From the NCBI RefSeq assembly GCF_040802235.1, contig NC_133157.1, positions 25,933,501 to 25,997,500 on the forward strand: a stretch of DNA of 64,000 bases. The letters run 5' to 3'. A program made the position numbers and the translations under genes. Below, one piece after another: positions 1 through 13,830 of the stretch (its first letter is position 1; each line of letters opens with the position of its first letter). The stretch is from Manis javanica. Lineage: Eukaryota > Chordata > Mammalia > Pholidota > Manidae. The notes beneath the pieces were generated by a model. It was not told the origin of the DNA. It searched no databases and saw only the letters and a list, made by a program, of their open reading frames with translations.

Positions 1-39
1 CATTCTGCTGGTCCTTAAAAAAATACTGAGCATCACCAA

Positions 40-190
40 AGAGTCAAAGCCAGATAAGATAGCCCCTGCCCTCACTGAGCTCCAGTTTAGTGAGAGAAAT
101 TAAGTACTGTATCATGACTGATGCCAAGATAGAGGTGTATAAAAAGAGATGGGGAACCATTAAGCAAATATTTGTGAGATCTGTTGAAAT
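40..190 (-). repeat. L2-like LINE fragment
   Basis: The wording around 'gccctcactgagctcc' followed by a purine-rich tail resembles the antisense of the L2 3' region. Highly diverged. Confidence 0.35.
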
Positions 191-2200
191 TACCTCATAA
201 ACTTCTGAAGAAAACACTGGAAAATGATCCTTTGGTGTCTAAAATAGATATGTTTTGTGCCCCAAACATACTACAAATTCTTGCTGGCTCTGATAGGGAA
301 ATATTGACTGCCAAATAAGAATCAGTCTACTCAGAAAAGTTTAGTAGTAAACGAATAGAACATTAACTTGATTTAAACAAAAATCAGCCATTTCTCACTT
401 TGTATCCATTAAGATTTCTCTATACTAAAGATTTTATTGCAGCTTGATTTGGGAAGGGGCCTTTCTGTCTTGAAAAAGAGGAAAAATATCTTCCCTTGTT
501 TTCTGACACAACACAGGACTGTATTTACTAAGTTACTAGAATAATACTTTCGTGTTGATGTCATTAGCAAGATTCCTAGTAACACTGACTTAAGTACTAT
601 CTAGTCACATACATCAAGAGTTGCTGCAACTTGGAATTTCCGTTGGGCTAAATGCCTCCAGGCTCCCTTGTCCTTTCCCACGAGTGAGCCAGAAAACTGC
701 GTTCTCCTATATTCACAGCAACAGTAAGTGACAAACTGAGAAACTAGTCCAAAGGAAGAGGTGTACAGGGAGTGTCAACACTGCAAATAAAGGACAAACC
801 AGTGTCAATTCCAACACTATTTGGGCCAGCAGATTACAAATGCAGTATTGTTCATACTTCTGTTTTGATCCATCAGGAGGTATACCATGAGTATTCATTA
901 CTAATAATTAAGAACTGAAGCTCAGAAATTTAAGCAGAATCAAGATTATGCTTATAAGACCATCAACACATGCTTACACTCCTACAGCCCAGCAATAAGG
1001 AGTTAAACTGGTAGGCCAGGGGTTGCAATAACCTGAAACCTACACCTAATGACAAGCATATGAATGCCATCCTTCATGTGTGCCTAGATCTCTGCACCAC
1101 AGACCCATCCTTCCTATCCATGCTACCTTTTCCAGATTCCAATGAAAAGCTAACTCTGCATGTGACAGACAAAGCAAGCTAAGATGTGGCTTCTAACCAC
1201 GCACAAATTCCCAGAATGTATCCTTGGGAAGTGTTTGCTAAAATTGGTTGAGTAAGTATGCAAATCCCCCCTCCCCAACTGTTTCCTTGCCTATCATAGT
1301 CTCTACTTCCTGGGTAAACAGATCACCTCCAAAACAAGCTGATATTTCCCATAGCTATTCTATAGTTTTCATTGTCCCAGCTACTCTTTGGCACACACTG
1401 AATGCCTCTAAAAGAGTCACTGAATGCATCTCCAAGGTTACTGCTACATAGACATTTGTGTGATCTAAGTACATGTGTGGCAAACATTGGACTACTACCT
1501 TTGAGGACTTTATTTTGCTCATGACACAAAGCTTTTACACAAAAACCTCCAGTCTTAAAGACAAAAAGTTATACACTCCAAATCTTCAAAGCTCTCTCCA
1601 AGGACATACTGCTTCATTAAATCCCCCAATATGCTGTTATTTGCACGAAGTAGTAACAAAAGAATAAAAGAGCTGGTGTGTATCATTTTTGCCACAATCT
1701 TCAATAGAGTGAGCAGATCTGATTGAAGTTGGGTGGCAATAAAACATGGAGGCTTTCAGCCTTCTGTTCACAGCACCTGCAAATATAATCTTGTAATAGG
1801 ATTTTGAAAGACATTGCCTGTCCTGTGGGAAAGCTCTCAAGGATTTGGAGTGCATAACTACTTACAGTTACCATAAGTAATCCGTTTCATTTGCTGAGCC
1901 TGGTGAATGGCAATTTATATTGGAAAGGTAAAAATGAAAGCATGATTTTAACAGGCAGTTAAAGGTAGTAAGATACATTGAGTGGAAAGATAAAAGCATC
2001 TGTGTCCACCTGTTAAATCACAAACATTCATCCATTTAAGGAAAAAGGGGGAAATGGCAACTAGAGCTGTTTTACAAGTTATGTATTTACATAGTGTTAG
2101 AAAGATCATGGAGAGATACATTGCTAATATCATCATTCTTTCCCTCAGTTGCTCCTTCCCCCCACCAAAAAAAAAACTGTAGGTCTGTTACACAGATGTT
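190..2200. other. Intronic stretch, nothing recognised
   Basis: AT-rich single-copy-looking DNA. Open frames on both strands are under 75 codons and show no family features. No RNA gene or clear repeat was seen. Confidence 0.5.
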
Positions 2201-2204
2201 CTCA

Positions 2205-4052
2205 TGCTTATTTCACTGAACATAATACCTTCTAGATCCATCCATGTTGTTGCAAATGGTAGGATCTGTTTTCTTCTTGTGGCTGAATAATATTCCATTG
2301 CGTATAGGTACCACATCTTCTTTATCCATTCATCTACTGATGGACACTTAGGTTGCTTCCATTTCTTGGCTATTGTAAATAGTGCTGCGATAAACATAGG
2401 GGTGCATATGTCTTTTTCAAACTGGGCTGGTGCATTCTTAGGGTAAATTCCTAGGAGTGGAATTCCTGGGTCAAATGGTATTTCTATTTTGAGTTTTTTG
2501 AAGAACTTCCATACTGCTTTCCACAATGGTTGAACTAATTTACATTCCCACCAGCAGTGTAGGAGGGTTCCCCATTCTGCACATCCTTGACAACAGTTGT
2601 TGTTGTTTGTCTTTTGGATGTTGGCCATCCTAACTGGTGTGAGGTGATATCTCATTATGGTTTTAATTTGCATTTCTCTGATGATTAGCAATGTGGAGCA
2701 TCTTTTCATGTGCCTGTTGGCCATCTGAATTTCTTCTTTGGAGAAATGTCTGTTCAGATCCTCTGCCCATTTGTTTAATTGGGTTATTTGCTTTTTGTTT
2801 GTTGAGGTGCATGAGCTCTTCATATATCGGATATGTCATTTATGAATATATTCTCCCATACTGTAGGGAGTATGGTGTCCTTTGCTGCACAGAAGCTTTT
2901 TAGTTTGATATAGTTACACTTGTTCATTTTTGCTTTTGTTTCCCTTGCCAGGGGAGATATGTTCATGAAGAAGTTGTTTACATTTATATTCAAGAGAGTT
3001 TTCCCTATGTTTTCTTCTAAGAGTTTTATGGTTTCATGACTTACATTCAGGTCTTTGATCCATTTCAAGTTTACTTTTGTGTATGGAGTTAGTAATTCAG
3101 TTTCATTCTCTTACATGTAGCTGTCCAGTTTTGCCAGCACCAGCTGTTGAAGATACTGTCATTTCCCCATTGTATATCCATGGTTCCTTTATCATATACT
3201 AATTGACCATATATGCTTGGGTTAATATCTGGGCTCTCTATTCTGTTCCACTGGTCTATGGTTCTGTTCTTGTGCCAGTACCAAATTGTTTGTAGTCAAT
3301 TGTCTTGATTACTGTGGCTTTGTAGTAGAGCTTGAAGTTGGGAAGCGAGATCCCTCCTGCTTTATTCTTTGTCAGGATTGCTTTGGCTATTCAGGGTCTC
3401 TTGTGGTTACATATGAATTTTAGAACTATTTGTTCCAGTTCATTGAAGAATGCTGTCAGTATTTTGATAGGGATTGCATTCAATCTGTAGATTGCTTTAG
3501 GCAGGATGACCATTTTGACAATATTAATTTCCTAGCCAAGAGCATGGGATGAATTTCCTTTCATTAAGTGTCCTCTTTAATTTCTCTTAAGAGTGTCTTG
3601 TAGTGTTCAGGGTACAGATCTTTCACTTCTTGGTTAGATTTATTCCTAGGTATTTTATTCTTTTTGATGCAGCAATGAATGGAATTATTTTTCTGATTTG
3701 TCTTTCTGCTAGTTCATCATTACTGTATAGGAATGCAACAGATTTCTGTGTATTAATTTTGTATCCTGCAACTTTGCTGAATTCAGATATTAGTTCTAGT
3801 AGTTTCAGAGTAGATTCTTAAGGGTTTTTTATGTACAGTATCATGTCATCTGCAAACAGTGACAGTTTGGCATCTTCCTTACCAATCTGGATGCCTTTCA
3901 TTTCTTTGTGTTGTCTGATTGCCATGGCTAGGACCTCCAGTACTATGTTGAATAAGAGCAGAGAGAGTGGGCATCCTTGTCTTGTTCCCAATCTTAGGGA
4001 AAAGCTTTCAGCTTCTCGCTGTTAAGTATGATGTTGGCTGTGGGTTTGTCTG
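2205..4052 (-). mobile_element. LINE-1 fragment, ORF2 second half, antisense
   Basis: Read on the minus strand this is the second half of L1 ORF2. It runs from the end of the reverse transcriptase, just upstream of the FADD region, to the C-terminal domain. It is colinear with the copies at 23.6-25.7 kb and 49.2-54.0 kb in this window. The longest surviving frame is 2188-2823, 211 codons, carrying the C-terminal Cys/His-rich segment. Several stops and frameshifts break the rest. The 3' UTR and poly(A) are missing at the left edge and the 5' end stops at about 4052. No target-site duplication was found, so this is an older, dead copy. Confidence 0.9.
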
Positions 4053-6910
4053 ATAATTCTTAAATAATAATAATTTGGCTTTAATACTAGCTAAGCTAAC
4101 AAAAATATTCTAGTCTGCATGTCAGTTTAACAAATTAGCCTTCTGAGTTGACATATGTGTTTTATGACTTTGGTTTACATGAATCTACTATTAACAGAAA
4201 GATGTACTCTAAATTACTAGCAAAATTAAGTTTCTGAGCCTCCAAAGCTCTAGGGCTTAGTGAACTCTAAGATCAATGATACTTGGTAATGCCTCCTGGC
4301 AGCCATCAGTTGTGCTTCCTTGGTAAAACCTGAACCACACCAAGTATTCGGCACTCAAATTCTACAAGCATAAAACATTAAAAAGCTATAATTTAGAACC
4401 CTTCTAGAGAATGTCTCCAGCATTTCAGCATAACTTGGCAGCCTAAGCTTTGGAAGCAAAGAGGTTGAACACCACTTTGAACATCATCTCTCTGCCCACG
4501 AATTGGTCAGAACCATGAAGGAAGCCTTAGGAACACGAAAGCCCTGGGTTTAGCCTGGCCCTAGAATCTGGGTCCTAAGTCCAGCTACAGTCTCACCTCC
4601 TGCCCAAGGTTTAAAGTTAGAAGTCATAGTACCCTATAGTGAGGGTCACTGAATGGTACCAATATTTCAGCATTAGATAACCAGCTGGGCTTCAGTCATC
4701 CCAAAGTATGACCAGGTGTGAGAATGCTATATTGTCACAAAGTGCTCAATTCCTACTTCTTGGTAAATTCAACTCTTAAAAAAATTAAAACATGATTTAT
4801 TTAAGCCTGTAAGGAAAAAGAATAATACAAGGATTCAAGCATCAAATTGACAGTTGGATTAGAAGACTGTTACAGTCCCTTCTAACCCTGAAATATAATG
4901 GTTCCACACTGGAGGTTTTCAGGAAATACGTGGGCACATAAGAAACTGAATTAACGAAAACCAGCTAAAGATCTAAAGTTATTAAAGAAAGCTCTTACAA
5001 ATAGGCTAGAAACACCCAAATAAGTGAGGAGGAACACTGAATCATCAAATTAATATCTCTATAATATCTTTAAAAAAAAGTCAACCAAGAAAAGTGAATG
5101 TAAATGGACCAAACCTGAGTAAATACTCTAAAAACATAAGCACCTATAAAACTCCACGCCGATGAGCTATTATAACATCCCACGGGTAAGAAACCATTTT
5201 GGTCCATCTCCAAAACCAAGTCCCAAACTCTGTCTGACTTCCATTATACTTTGACCGCTCTGTATCCAATTTTCGCAATCTATCTTTCCCACCAGCCAGC
5301 CCTCTATGCATCTGCTAAATTGACTTTTCTAATAGATTGATCTTCATTAACCTCTTAAAAGTAAATAATGTTTTTCTATCTTCATACCCCTGCCCTACCC
5401 CATACCAATTGATTTCTATAATGCCCAAAGTAATGATTCACAATCACTACAGGCTTCAAACAACTATATGAGGTATAATAATACTGCTCCCATATTCAGA
5501 AAGTCTCCACTTCTCTGAAATCCAATATATCCTGTTTCTTTGCACAAAGTCAACATAAAAATAAACCAATTTTCTATTGAAATACTGATATGATCACAAA
5601 GAAACCACACATTCTACAATGGCACGTGTAACACTGGGTAATCAAATGACCAGCTTGTCATTGTGGAATAAAAAGTACAAGCATCTGATGGAATCCCTAA
5701 TGTCCAACAAATATGAGTTGGGATACCTTGAAACCTCCCTTCCTGACAATACTATGTCTCCCCAGTCATGATGAGGTCTGTCTTTGGCCTCCTGGTCTAA
5801 CACAAAAAAGCACTTGGGCCACCTCATCACTGTCTAAATAGAAGCCTTTGTGCTCTTGCACATCACCATACCCCCCATGACAGATCTTTCTGAAGACCAC
5901 ACTTGTGAAAACTATTATAGACAGTATCTGAACAGTATCAAAAGGAGAATAAAAAAGAGATGAGAATATAAATATGCAGAAACAAAGGAAGACAGTAAAA
6001 CACATGCACTGCAGTCAAGAGTGCTGTGAGCTTCAGAAGAAGAAACCAAGGGAGTAATACCCTCTGCTCCGGTCTTTCTTTGTTGCACTAAGCATTTGCC
6101 TAGCAACACCTCACTCCTTGGTCCTCAGTCACTGTATGATTTTTGTCCCCAAAGAGGCTGCTCCCAGGATAGGCCCTTGCCACCCCACAAGGGTCTTTCT
6201 ACCCAAGAGACCCTTTGCAGGTCCAGCTCCAGGTATTCTCTATGATACAACAGAGTGGATTTTTATTCTCAGTTCTCTCTATCCTATGCTTCCTGGGAAA
6301 AACAGCGCAGGCAGGAATGTGCTCTAGCCTTGGGTGGTTTCTCAGCATGCTCTCCCATGTCTGTGTAAGGGGTATGAGACACCAGCTTGAACCAGCTCAT
6401 GAGAGCCAACGATGCATCTCTCTTGCCAACTCCTCCTCACTGAGTTCACACTGGTAGCTTGAAATCAGTAAGATGGGAGTATTTATACCATGAAAATCCA
6501 TGCATGAGACAAATCTAGGCATTTTCTTTCTTCCCTTGTAGAGCTGGTTGTTAAACATTAATATGCCACTACTTGTGCCTCAATTTGTCATCCAATTTGT
6601 GAGTTTTTCTTTTATGCTAAAATAAATTTTTGTACAGCCAAATCATTTTACTTTGGATCTTTTCTCACTGCTTTTAAGCTCTTCAACCTTTTGACAAGTT
6701 TTTATTTCTTCTACATGTTTACAGTTTCATGGAATTAATTTTTTTTGGAATTAATTTTGATGTCTAGTAAGTTATCCAAAAATATTTAACTAAATACATC
6801 TAATCGTCTGTTGATTCAAAACTCCTCTAATAAATAATAAATTCTTATTTATACTATGATTTATGTTTAGACTATTCTCTCCCATTGATCTTTTACTTGT
6901 GTCTACCACA
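4053..6910. other. Intronic stretch, nothing recognised
   Basis: AT-rich DNA with only short open frames. The text around 5200-5480 is pyrimidine-rich and faintly L2-like, but I cannot support a call. Confidence 0.45.
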
Positions 6911-6911
6911 A

Positions 6912-7140
6912 AATAATAGCAGTTAACATTTTTTGAGTACTTCTCATGTACCAGAAATTTGCTCAGCTCTTTATATTACCTCATTTAATCTCACACTTTG
7001 TGGGTAAAGAAACTCAGGCTTAGAGAAATTAAGTAATTGCGCCATGGGCACATGCCTGGTAAGTGGCAGGTGGAATCCCACCTGCTCTACCTCCAACACC
7101 TAAACTCATGATCATTATGCTAAACTTTAACACTACTGAC
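6912..7140 (-). repeat. MIR SINE
   Basis: The antisense MIR core is visible: 'ctcatttaatctcac', then 'aaactcaggcttagagaa', 'ttaagtaa' and 'taagtggcagg', in the right order and spacing. Diverged as expected for this ancient tRNA-derived SINE. Confidence 0.8.
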
Positions 7141-8430
7141 AGCAATAGCTTTATTATCTCATATTAGCTTCTCCTTTATGTCTATTGCTCAGAATCATTT
7201 TGTCAAGCCCCTCTAAAAATATATGCAATTGTAACTCAGCTCATTTTAAACGTGTAAATTAATTGGGAAAAAAATGACATCTCAATATACCAGTTTTTGC
7301 ATCCAGGAACAAGGTACGTCCCTCTGGTTCATTCAAGTTTTATTTCATAAATTTCAAGAAAACTTTTATACTTTTCTTCATTTTGATTGCACATATTTCT
7401 TCATAGGGTTATTTCCAGATTATTTTGTATATGTTGCTACTATGGTGAATGGATGTTTTCCCCATGATATGGTTCTAACTGGTTACTGTTGACACTTGGG
7501 AAAGCTATTGATATTTCTATACTTACCACTTATAGCCCACTTATAGTATTTGTCTCATTTCTGATAATTATACTTATTTTTGTTAATGGTTTCCTGCACT
7601 GGTCAGAACTTCTGTAATACTGATAATGGTGATAGAAGGCTTGCAATATACTTCTGAAGTAAAAAGAAAATCCTCTAGTGGGTCAGTGATATTGACAGTG
7701 GATCTTGTTAAAGATGTAGTCTTCACTTCCTAGTTTTTAAATAGATTTTTAAAGGAATAGATGTTGAATTTTTTCAAGTGTTTCTGAGCAAGCTATTGAG
7801 ATCATTTTAGGGTTTTTCTTACTGAATATCTATTTAAACAGGAGAATTCTAGATTATCGTAATAAGGAGGTAGATCTGAGTTTGGTCCTGGGTTGTATGT
7901 CAGCTCTGAAGAGTTAGGTTAGCAGAACAGTCTGTTCTGCCTCAGTGTCTCTTTGACAAGCATTACCTCTCACACACCTGAATAATGTCAGTATAAGGGA
8001 GAAGTCACATTGGCTCACATGTAATTTTTCCCAGCATGTACATACTGTTTCCCAGCATGTATTGTGAGCATGCAAGTTTTCTCACAATTATTAAAGAGAA
8101 AGCCTTAGCAAATATAAGACGACCTTTAAAGGGCAGAAAGGTAGGCTGAAAACTCTACAGAAGTGACTTACTTCTAAGTGGTAGCTGATTCAGTGGCTTC
8201 AAAAAACACTACACTTTCCTTCTTTTAAGCTAACTAACAAAACTGCGAATGCACACGCGGAAGCCGCAAAGACACTTCTCCCTGTGTTAAAACAATGAAT
8301 TACTTTTATGAAAAGGTCTCTATTAGAAGCAAATACCCTCTAAGACCTACTTCTCAAAAAAGAAAACATGAGCTCTAGGATTTAGGACTACAAAGAACTG
8401 CTGAATGTGACACTGGGTACAACACCAGTA
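7140..8430. other. Intronic stretch, nothing recognised
   Basis: AT-rich, with no coding features, RNA gene or clear repeat. Confidence 0.45.
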
Positions 8431-8439
8431 AACTGTGTT

Positions 8440-8827
8440 AGCTTTGTTCTTAGCACTTCTAATATAAGCCAGATCATATTATTCCTCTGCTCAAACCCCA
8501 CAATGTCTTCCAACCTCACTAAAAGCAAAAACCAATGTTTTTATAAATGGCTTACAACAAACACCCTAGTGTTCTGGTGACAACCACCTCCGACCTGTTC
8601 TCTTCCTTTCACTCACTTCTCCAACCATGCTTGCCCCTCCAGCCTCTCAGACTTGCTGCCATCTCTTCTTCACTTTTACATGTGCCCTTCCCTCTTCCTA
8701 GAGGCTCCTTTGCAAGGGAATAAAGCTGGCCTGCCTCCTCACTTCCTATAGGTTTTTGATCAATTATCATTTCACTGAGCCTTTTTCTGACCACCATGTT
8801 GTAAATTTACAAACGTGTGTGCGCACG

Positions 8828-8880
<53 letters not shown>

Positions 8881-9085
8881 CCTATTCCCCTTCCCTAATT
8901 TACTTTTCTCTATAGTAGCACATATCTTCATCTGTGCTACTTTTTTTAAATTTTATTTATTTATGAACCAGTCTCATCCACTAGATAAGAAGCTTGGCAC
9001 TCTCTGCTGTAATCCAGCACACAGAACATTTCCTAGCACACAGAAATGCTCCATAACTATTTACTCAATGAATGAATGAATCAGG
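8440..9085 (+). repeat. L2 LINE, 3' part including end
   Basis: Ordered L2 landmarks are present in plus orientation: 'attattcctctgctcaaa', the pyrimidine-rich 'cctccagcctctcag' block, 'tttctgaccaccatg', and the terminal 'cagaaatgctccataac' followed by 'tgaatgaatgaat'. The CA/CG tract at 8813-8878 interrupts it. Confidence 0.75.
8813..8878. repeat. (CA)n/(CG)n alternating purine-pyrimidine tract
   Basis: Sixty-six bases of unbroken alternating purine and pyrimidine: GT repeats, then a CG-rich core, then a long (AC)n run. It is a microsatellite and a classical Z-DNA-forming sequence. Confidence 0.95.
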
Positions 9086-9965
9086 TTCAGTGCACACTGC
9101 AATGAAGGAAATGACAGATTATGACTCTCAGGTCATAGCCTTCATCATCACAAATTCAAGGAATTTTTGAAAGAAGCTGAGGCAGGACACAGAAGTTTAT
9201 TTTAATGCAGTCATATGGCTAGCTTGTGAAAACTTATTCAAAAGATTTACTGAGCTGCTTCCTCAGATCAAGGACACTTAGAATTAAAGGGCTTTGAGTG
9301 GCTCAACTTGTCAGACCCCCCAGTGACTCTCAAGATTGTTCTTCCATGATGTGACAAGACATCTGAACACACCAAAATTGAAACTGCAGGGGAATAAAAA
9401 CAGGAGCACTGCTGATATGACCACAAAAATACAAGTGGTGACTCAAACTAGACATGTGAATCCAGCAACTGGAAACTGCATTTATTTTCCACAACTGACC
9501 AGCCCCCACACTAAATGGAATCATTGAATTTGAAAGTCAGACTCTTATAATTCCAGGAGACATTCATAAAGTTTTGTAAGAAATCACACATTCAGGGTCT
9601 ATGGTTGCCTCTGAAGGGCATCCACTGGGGACAGGCCTGAAGTGTCAAGCATTTGTCCCATATGCATGGCTCATATTTTCATGAGCAAAATGCAAGAGCT
9701 GAAAGCAAAATCTGATCCACAAAAAGTCAATATTCATGACACTCTGAAGATAAATTTTAAATTTACAAAGGTTAAAACACTTAAAGTAATCCTAAAACTC
9801 TGGACATATGTTCAACTCTGGAATGTGTTTACTATCTATGATGTTAGGAAAACATTCTTTTTCATGAAAGGGCTGAAAACACTGGAGCAATCATCTGTGA
9901 TACAAACCTAGAGTCACAACAAATTAAAATATGCCTGATTATATCCTACAGTTGTACAGCAAGGT
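9086..9965. other. Intronic stretch, nothing recognised
   Basis: No supported gene or repeat. Open frames are below 90 codons with no recognisable features. Confidence 0.45.
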
Positions 9966-10508
9966 TTCTTTTTTTTATTAAAGTATCATTGATACACAAT
10001 CATATGATGGCTTCATATACACAAAACAGGGGTTCAGCATTCACTCATATCATCAAGCACTCATCCTCTCCATTGCAGTCACTGTCTATCAATGTAGTAA
10101 GATGTTATAGAATTATTAGTTGTATTCTCTGTGCTGCACTACCATCCCAGTGACCTACCTATGTTGTGATTGTGAAGTATAGTGCCCCTTATCCCCTTCT
10201 TCTTCCCACCCACCTACCACAACTCTTACCCTTTGGCAAAACACTAGTCCCTTCCTGGTGTTTATGAGTCTACTGCTTTTTTTGTTCCGTTTTGCTTGTT
10301 GTTATACTTCATAAATGAGTGAAATCATTTGGTACTTGTCTTTCTCTGCCTGATTTATTTCACTGAGCATAATACCCTCTAGATCCATCTACATTGTTGC
10401 AAATGGCAGGATTTCTTTTCTTTTTATGGCTGAATAATATTCCATTGTATATATGTACCACATCTTCTTTATCCATTCATCTATTGATGGACAAGCAAGA
10501 TTGCTTCT
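9966..10508 (-). mobile_element. LINE-1 3' end, 5'-truncated, antisense
   Basis: A T-run at 9968-9976 (antisense poly(A)) leads into L1 3' UTR text. The ORF2 C-terminal region follows on the minus strand, with 'tatggctgaataatattcc' and 'ccattcatctattgatgg'. The copy is cut at about 10508. Its 3' UTR differs from that of the younger L1s at 25.5 and 54.3 kb, so it belongs to an older subfamily. Confidence 0.85.
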
Positions 10509-10754
10509 TATATGCCACTTTCCTATCAGTTCATCATTAGTTCCAGGCCTGTAACTTTGCACTTTCGGGGTTAACAAGTTTATTAAATTATTTCTCACAC
10601 TGATTTTGAATCAATTTTGAAATGTTAAATTATACATCTGTTTTATATCATTATTGTTAAGAATTAAAACCTCACACATGAAACCCATGTAGGCCCATGC
10701 ATGTGGATTTCAAATTACATACAGATAAGGGGGAAACCTGTAATTTATTACTTG

Positions 10755-11093
10755 AAAAGCATAGTGCTTACTATGAAATATAAGGAATGCCTGAGAAACT
10801 GTCACAGATTGGAAGAGTTAACTAAGGAGATATGATAGCTAATTACAATGTGAGATCCTGGGCTGAATCCTGGAATGGAAAAAGGATGACAGTGGAAAAA
10901 CTGTGAAACCTGAATAAAGGCTGTAGTTCAGTTAATAGTATTGTACCAATGTTAATTTATTAGTTTTGTTAAATGTACCATGGTCATGTAAGATGATAAC
11001 ATAAGCTGGATGAAAGGGTAACAGGTACATTCTGTACCCTTTGCAACTCTTCTATAAATCAAAAATAATTTCAAAATAAAAATTTAAAAGAGG
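10755..11093 (+). mobile_element. Old L1 (L1MA/L1MB-like) 3' UTR fragment
   Basis: The string of landmarks 'gtcacagattggaag', 'gagatcctgggctgaatcc', 'aatagtattgtaccaatg', 'aatgtaccatggtcatg' and the terminal 'tttcaaaataaaaattt' is the conserved 3' UTR of medium-old mammalian L1s. The family name is from memory. Confidence 0.7.
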
Positions 11094-12054
11094 GTGCTAA
11101 TTCTAGAAACAGAACAAAAAGTTTAGCCAGTTTAGTATGCTCAATAAAAAAGCAACACCACAAAGTTACTTTCCTTTAGTTTTAACACAGGATTAAAAAG
11201 GCTACAGAAATCTGGAAATTCAGCTCTTCTGACTATGCAAATTGTCAAAAATAGATACACTGAACCAAAAACAAATCCTCTATTGATCTATCACAACAAA
11301 ATATAAATGTCCAGAAACAAATAAAGGAAAACCACCTCAAAATAGTAACAGTGATAACATTTACACAGACTTGAGAGTGATATGAACATTAGAATAAGAC
11401 ATTATTTCAACTAATACTGGGTATGAAGGACATTCTAAATTTGGAAAGGACTTAAAGCATACAGTGTTTGTTTCTATGTGATGGAACTACAAATGATTAT
11501 TTTATTCTTTAAACTTTTCCCTACAATGAGCATATAAAGATTTTATAATCTGAACAATAAGTATAAATACATTTTGGTATTAGTGCACGTGCTCTTGAGC
11601 TAAAGCAACAGGAGGTTATTTCTGCCCCGGCAAGCTCTCACATTCTTACTCCCCTTTTCTCCCCAGTAACCTGCACAGGTCTGAGCTCTGGTCTATTCTC
11701 CCCGAGTCTGCTTCATCATGAGCCAGTGTCCCTAATTGCTCCACTCATCTTCAGTCTATTTTTCCCATTCTTATAACTTACTTGCCTAAAATTCAGGTTA
11801 TAACACATTACTTCTCTATCAAAATAAAAACAACAAAAACTCTAATGGTTCTATGTACTGTCTAAAGAAGAGGAAAGAATTTTCTGAGAGTGAAATGATT
11901 CACAGAAGCCATAATTTCCCATCTTCCTTTCAAGGTTTAGCTCACTACGTCCCATCACATGTAGTCCAAAAAAGACTAAACACTTCCACCAACTTAATAC
12001 TCACTATCAAGCTTTCACCAAGCCTTTATTCATGACCTTCTCATTAATAAAATT
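11094..12054. other. Intronic stretch, at most faint L2 similarity
   Basis: A pyrimidine-rich part at about 11600-11780 and the text to 12030 could be a very old L2. Nothing firm, and no coding feature. Confidence 0.4.
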
Positions 12055-12300
12055 ACTTACTTTAGTTAACACTTACAGAGAGTTTATTATGTACTAGGCA
12101 CAATACTCAGAGATTACATGTAATTTTTTTCTGTAGTCTTCTCATTAACCCCTCGGGATAAGTGTTATTAAATGAGGAAAACTCAGAGCTATTAGCTAAT
12201 TTTCCCAAGGTCACCTGACTAGTAAATGATGGTGCTAAGAAACTGAACCCCCATCTCCAAGTTCTAAAGTCTAAACTCTGAACACCATCTTCTTTCTAAC
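12055..12300 (-). repeat. MIR SINE
   Basis: Antisense MIR order is visible: 'tttattatgtactaggcac', 'gaggaaaactcagagc', 'cccaaggtcacctgactag', then 'actgaacccccatctcc'. Confidence 0.75.
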
Positions 12301-12463
12301 TTCTGCCTTTTCATCAATCTAAGAACAAATGTTAACTTCTGGAACCATTCCTAATTTCTCCATCTGGAAATGATAATCTCTTCCATGGACCCACACAACT
12401 ATATTTCCTTTTATAAATCTTATTTCATCCCACCTTATATGCAGGTAAATATATATACATAAA

Positions 12464-12489
12464 ACACACACACACACACACACACACAC
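12464..12489. repeat. (CA)n microsatellite
   Basis: Uninterrupted CA dinucleotides, about 13 units, adjoining an AT-rich (TA)n-like stretch at 12449-12458. Confidence 0.95.
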
Positions 12490-12669
12490 CCTATTAGATT
12501 CAAGTGCTTTAAGGACAGTAACAGCTAAATTATTATCCTTTATAACCTGGGCCCATAATGTCATGGAGTAGGAGTACTCAGTAAGTGTCTGTTAAAGAAG
12601 AAAATCATGTTCATAGAAAACTAGACTTCTACTTAATTCCTTCAATTGCTCACAAACACACAAATGTTT

Positions 12670-12830
12670 GAATCAGAAAGAATTTTGCATAGGATAAGGA
12701 GCACAGGTTTTGAAGCTTGGCAAACCTATTTATAAATCCTACTACCAAGAAACTCCTCTCTGACTTTGGGGCAATTTACTGATTAACCCATTTGTCCTAA
12801 TTCCTCATCTATCACATTGTGAAGACCAAC
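12670..12830 (+). repeat. MIR SINE
   Basis: Plus-orientation MIR text: 'aaggagcacaggttttgaag', 'ctctgactttggggcaattt', 'taattcctcatctatcac'. Diverged. Confidence 0.6.
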
Positions 12831-12989
12831 CATAATATGTTGGTCTGTAAAATACATAACACTACATATAGCAAAGTAAATTGATAAATAACTAAACTAT
12901 ATATAAAAGCAACTTGACAAATAGTTAAGTGTTAGTGTTATTTGATTCAACAATGTTATTAAATTCTAGGCATGAGAATGTTTCATTGC

Positions 12990-13330
12990 TCAGAATGAGA
13001 GGGCTTCATCTCTGTTTTTAAGAAGTCAACATTTCTACAGGTAGGTGACATGAAACATAGATAATGATACGCAGACTAGTGTATGATTAAATGCTAAGTG
13101 TTCAGAGATGGGAGTGATCAGTGTGAACTAAACAGAAAGGCTTTTTGAAAGAAAGGAATATGAGCTGACTCATTGGATTTGGATAGAAGGGAGCAAAATT
13201 CCAAACAAGGAGAACATCATAAATAAAAGCAGTGATGAAGATGTAAAGATGCTTATCTGAAAACACCAATATGCTTCCAGTACAACCCTTGCTTAGTGGA
13301 CAAACGCCAGTTGAACAGCTGAGGGCAGAG
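12990..13330 (-). repeat. L2-like LINE fragment
   Basis: The run 'atgctaagtgttcagagatg' followed by 'ggctttttgaaagaaagg' and 'atgagctgactc' matches the antisense L2 pattern seen better at 16.0 and 32.5 kb. Weak. Confidence 0.4.
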
Positions 13331-13830
13331 TCCAGAAGGAATTCTGAGTATGATGCTGGTATAAAAGATAATCATTCACATATGACTGTAGGTGTGAATA
13401 AAATGCAGAAGACACAGGACTGAGTGTTCCTTACAATTTTAATTTGCTGTTTGATTCTAAAGACCATCAGAGCCAGGAAAAGTAGTTTATTATTAATATT
13501 ACTAAGAACAAAAAAAATAGGTGCATTCTGCTGAGGCAAAAACAAAAACAGTAAATTTAGAGCCAAACTGATTAATGAACTATGACACCAATATGTACAA
13601 AGGTATGAACTATTACTGCTCTGTGACTGCAGGTAGAGTCAGACAACATACACAGAACATAACACTCTTTCACAATGAATTCATCTTCAAGATTGCTACC
13701 ACTTGAATGAAATTCACTCCATTGCAATTTTACACAAATCATCCACCATGAAGTGGTTTAAGAACCCAGTATCCTGAGTTTACCTATGAATTTTTCAAAT
13801 CAAGGCACCTGCTCAGTCAGAACTGGAAAA

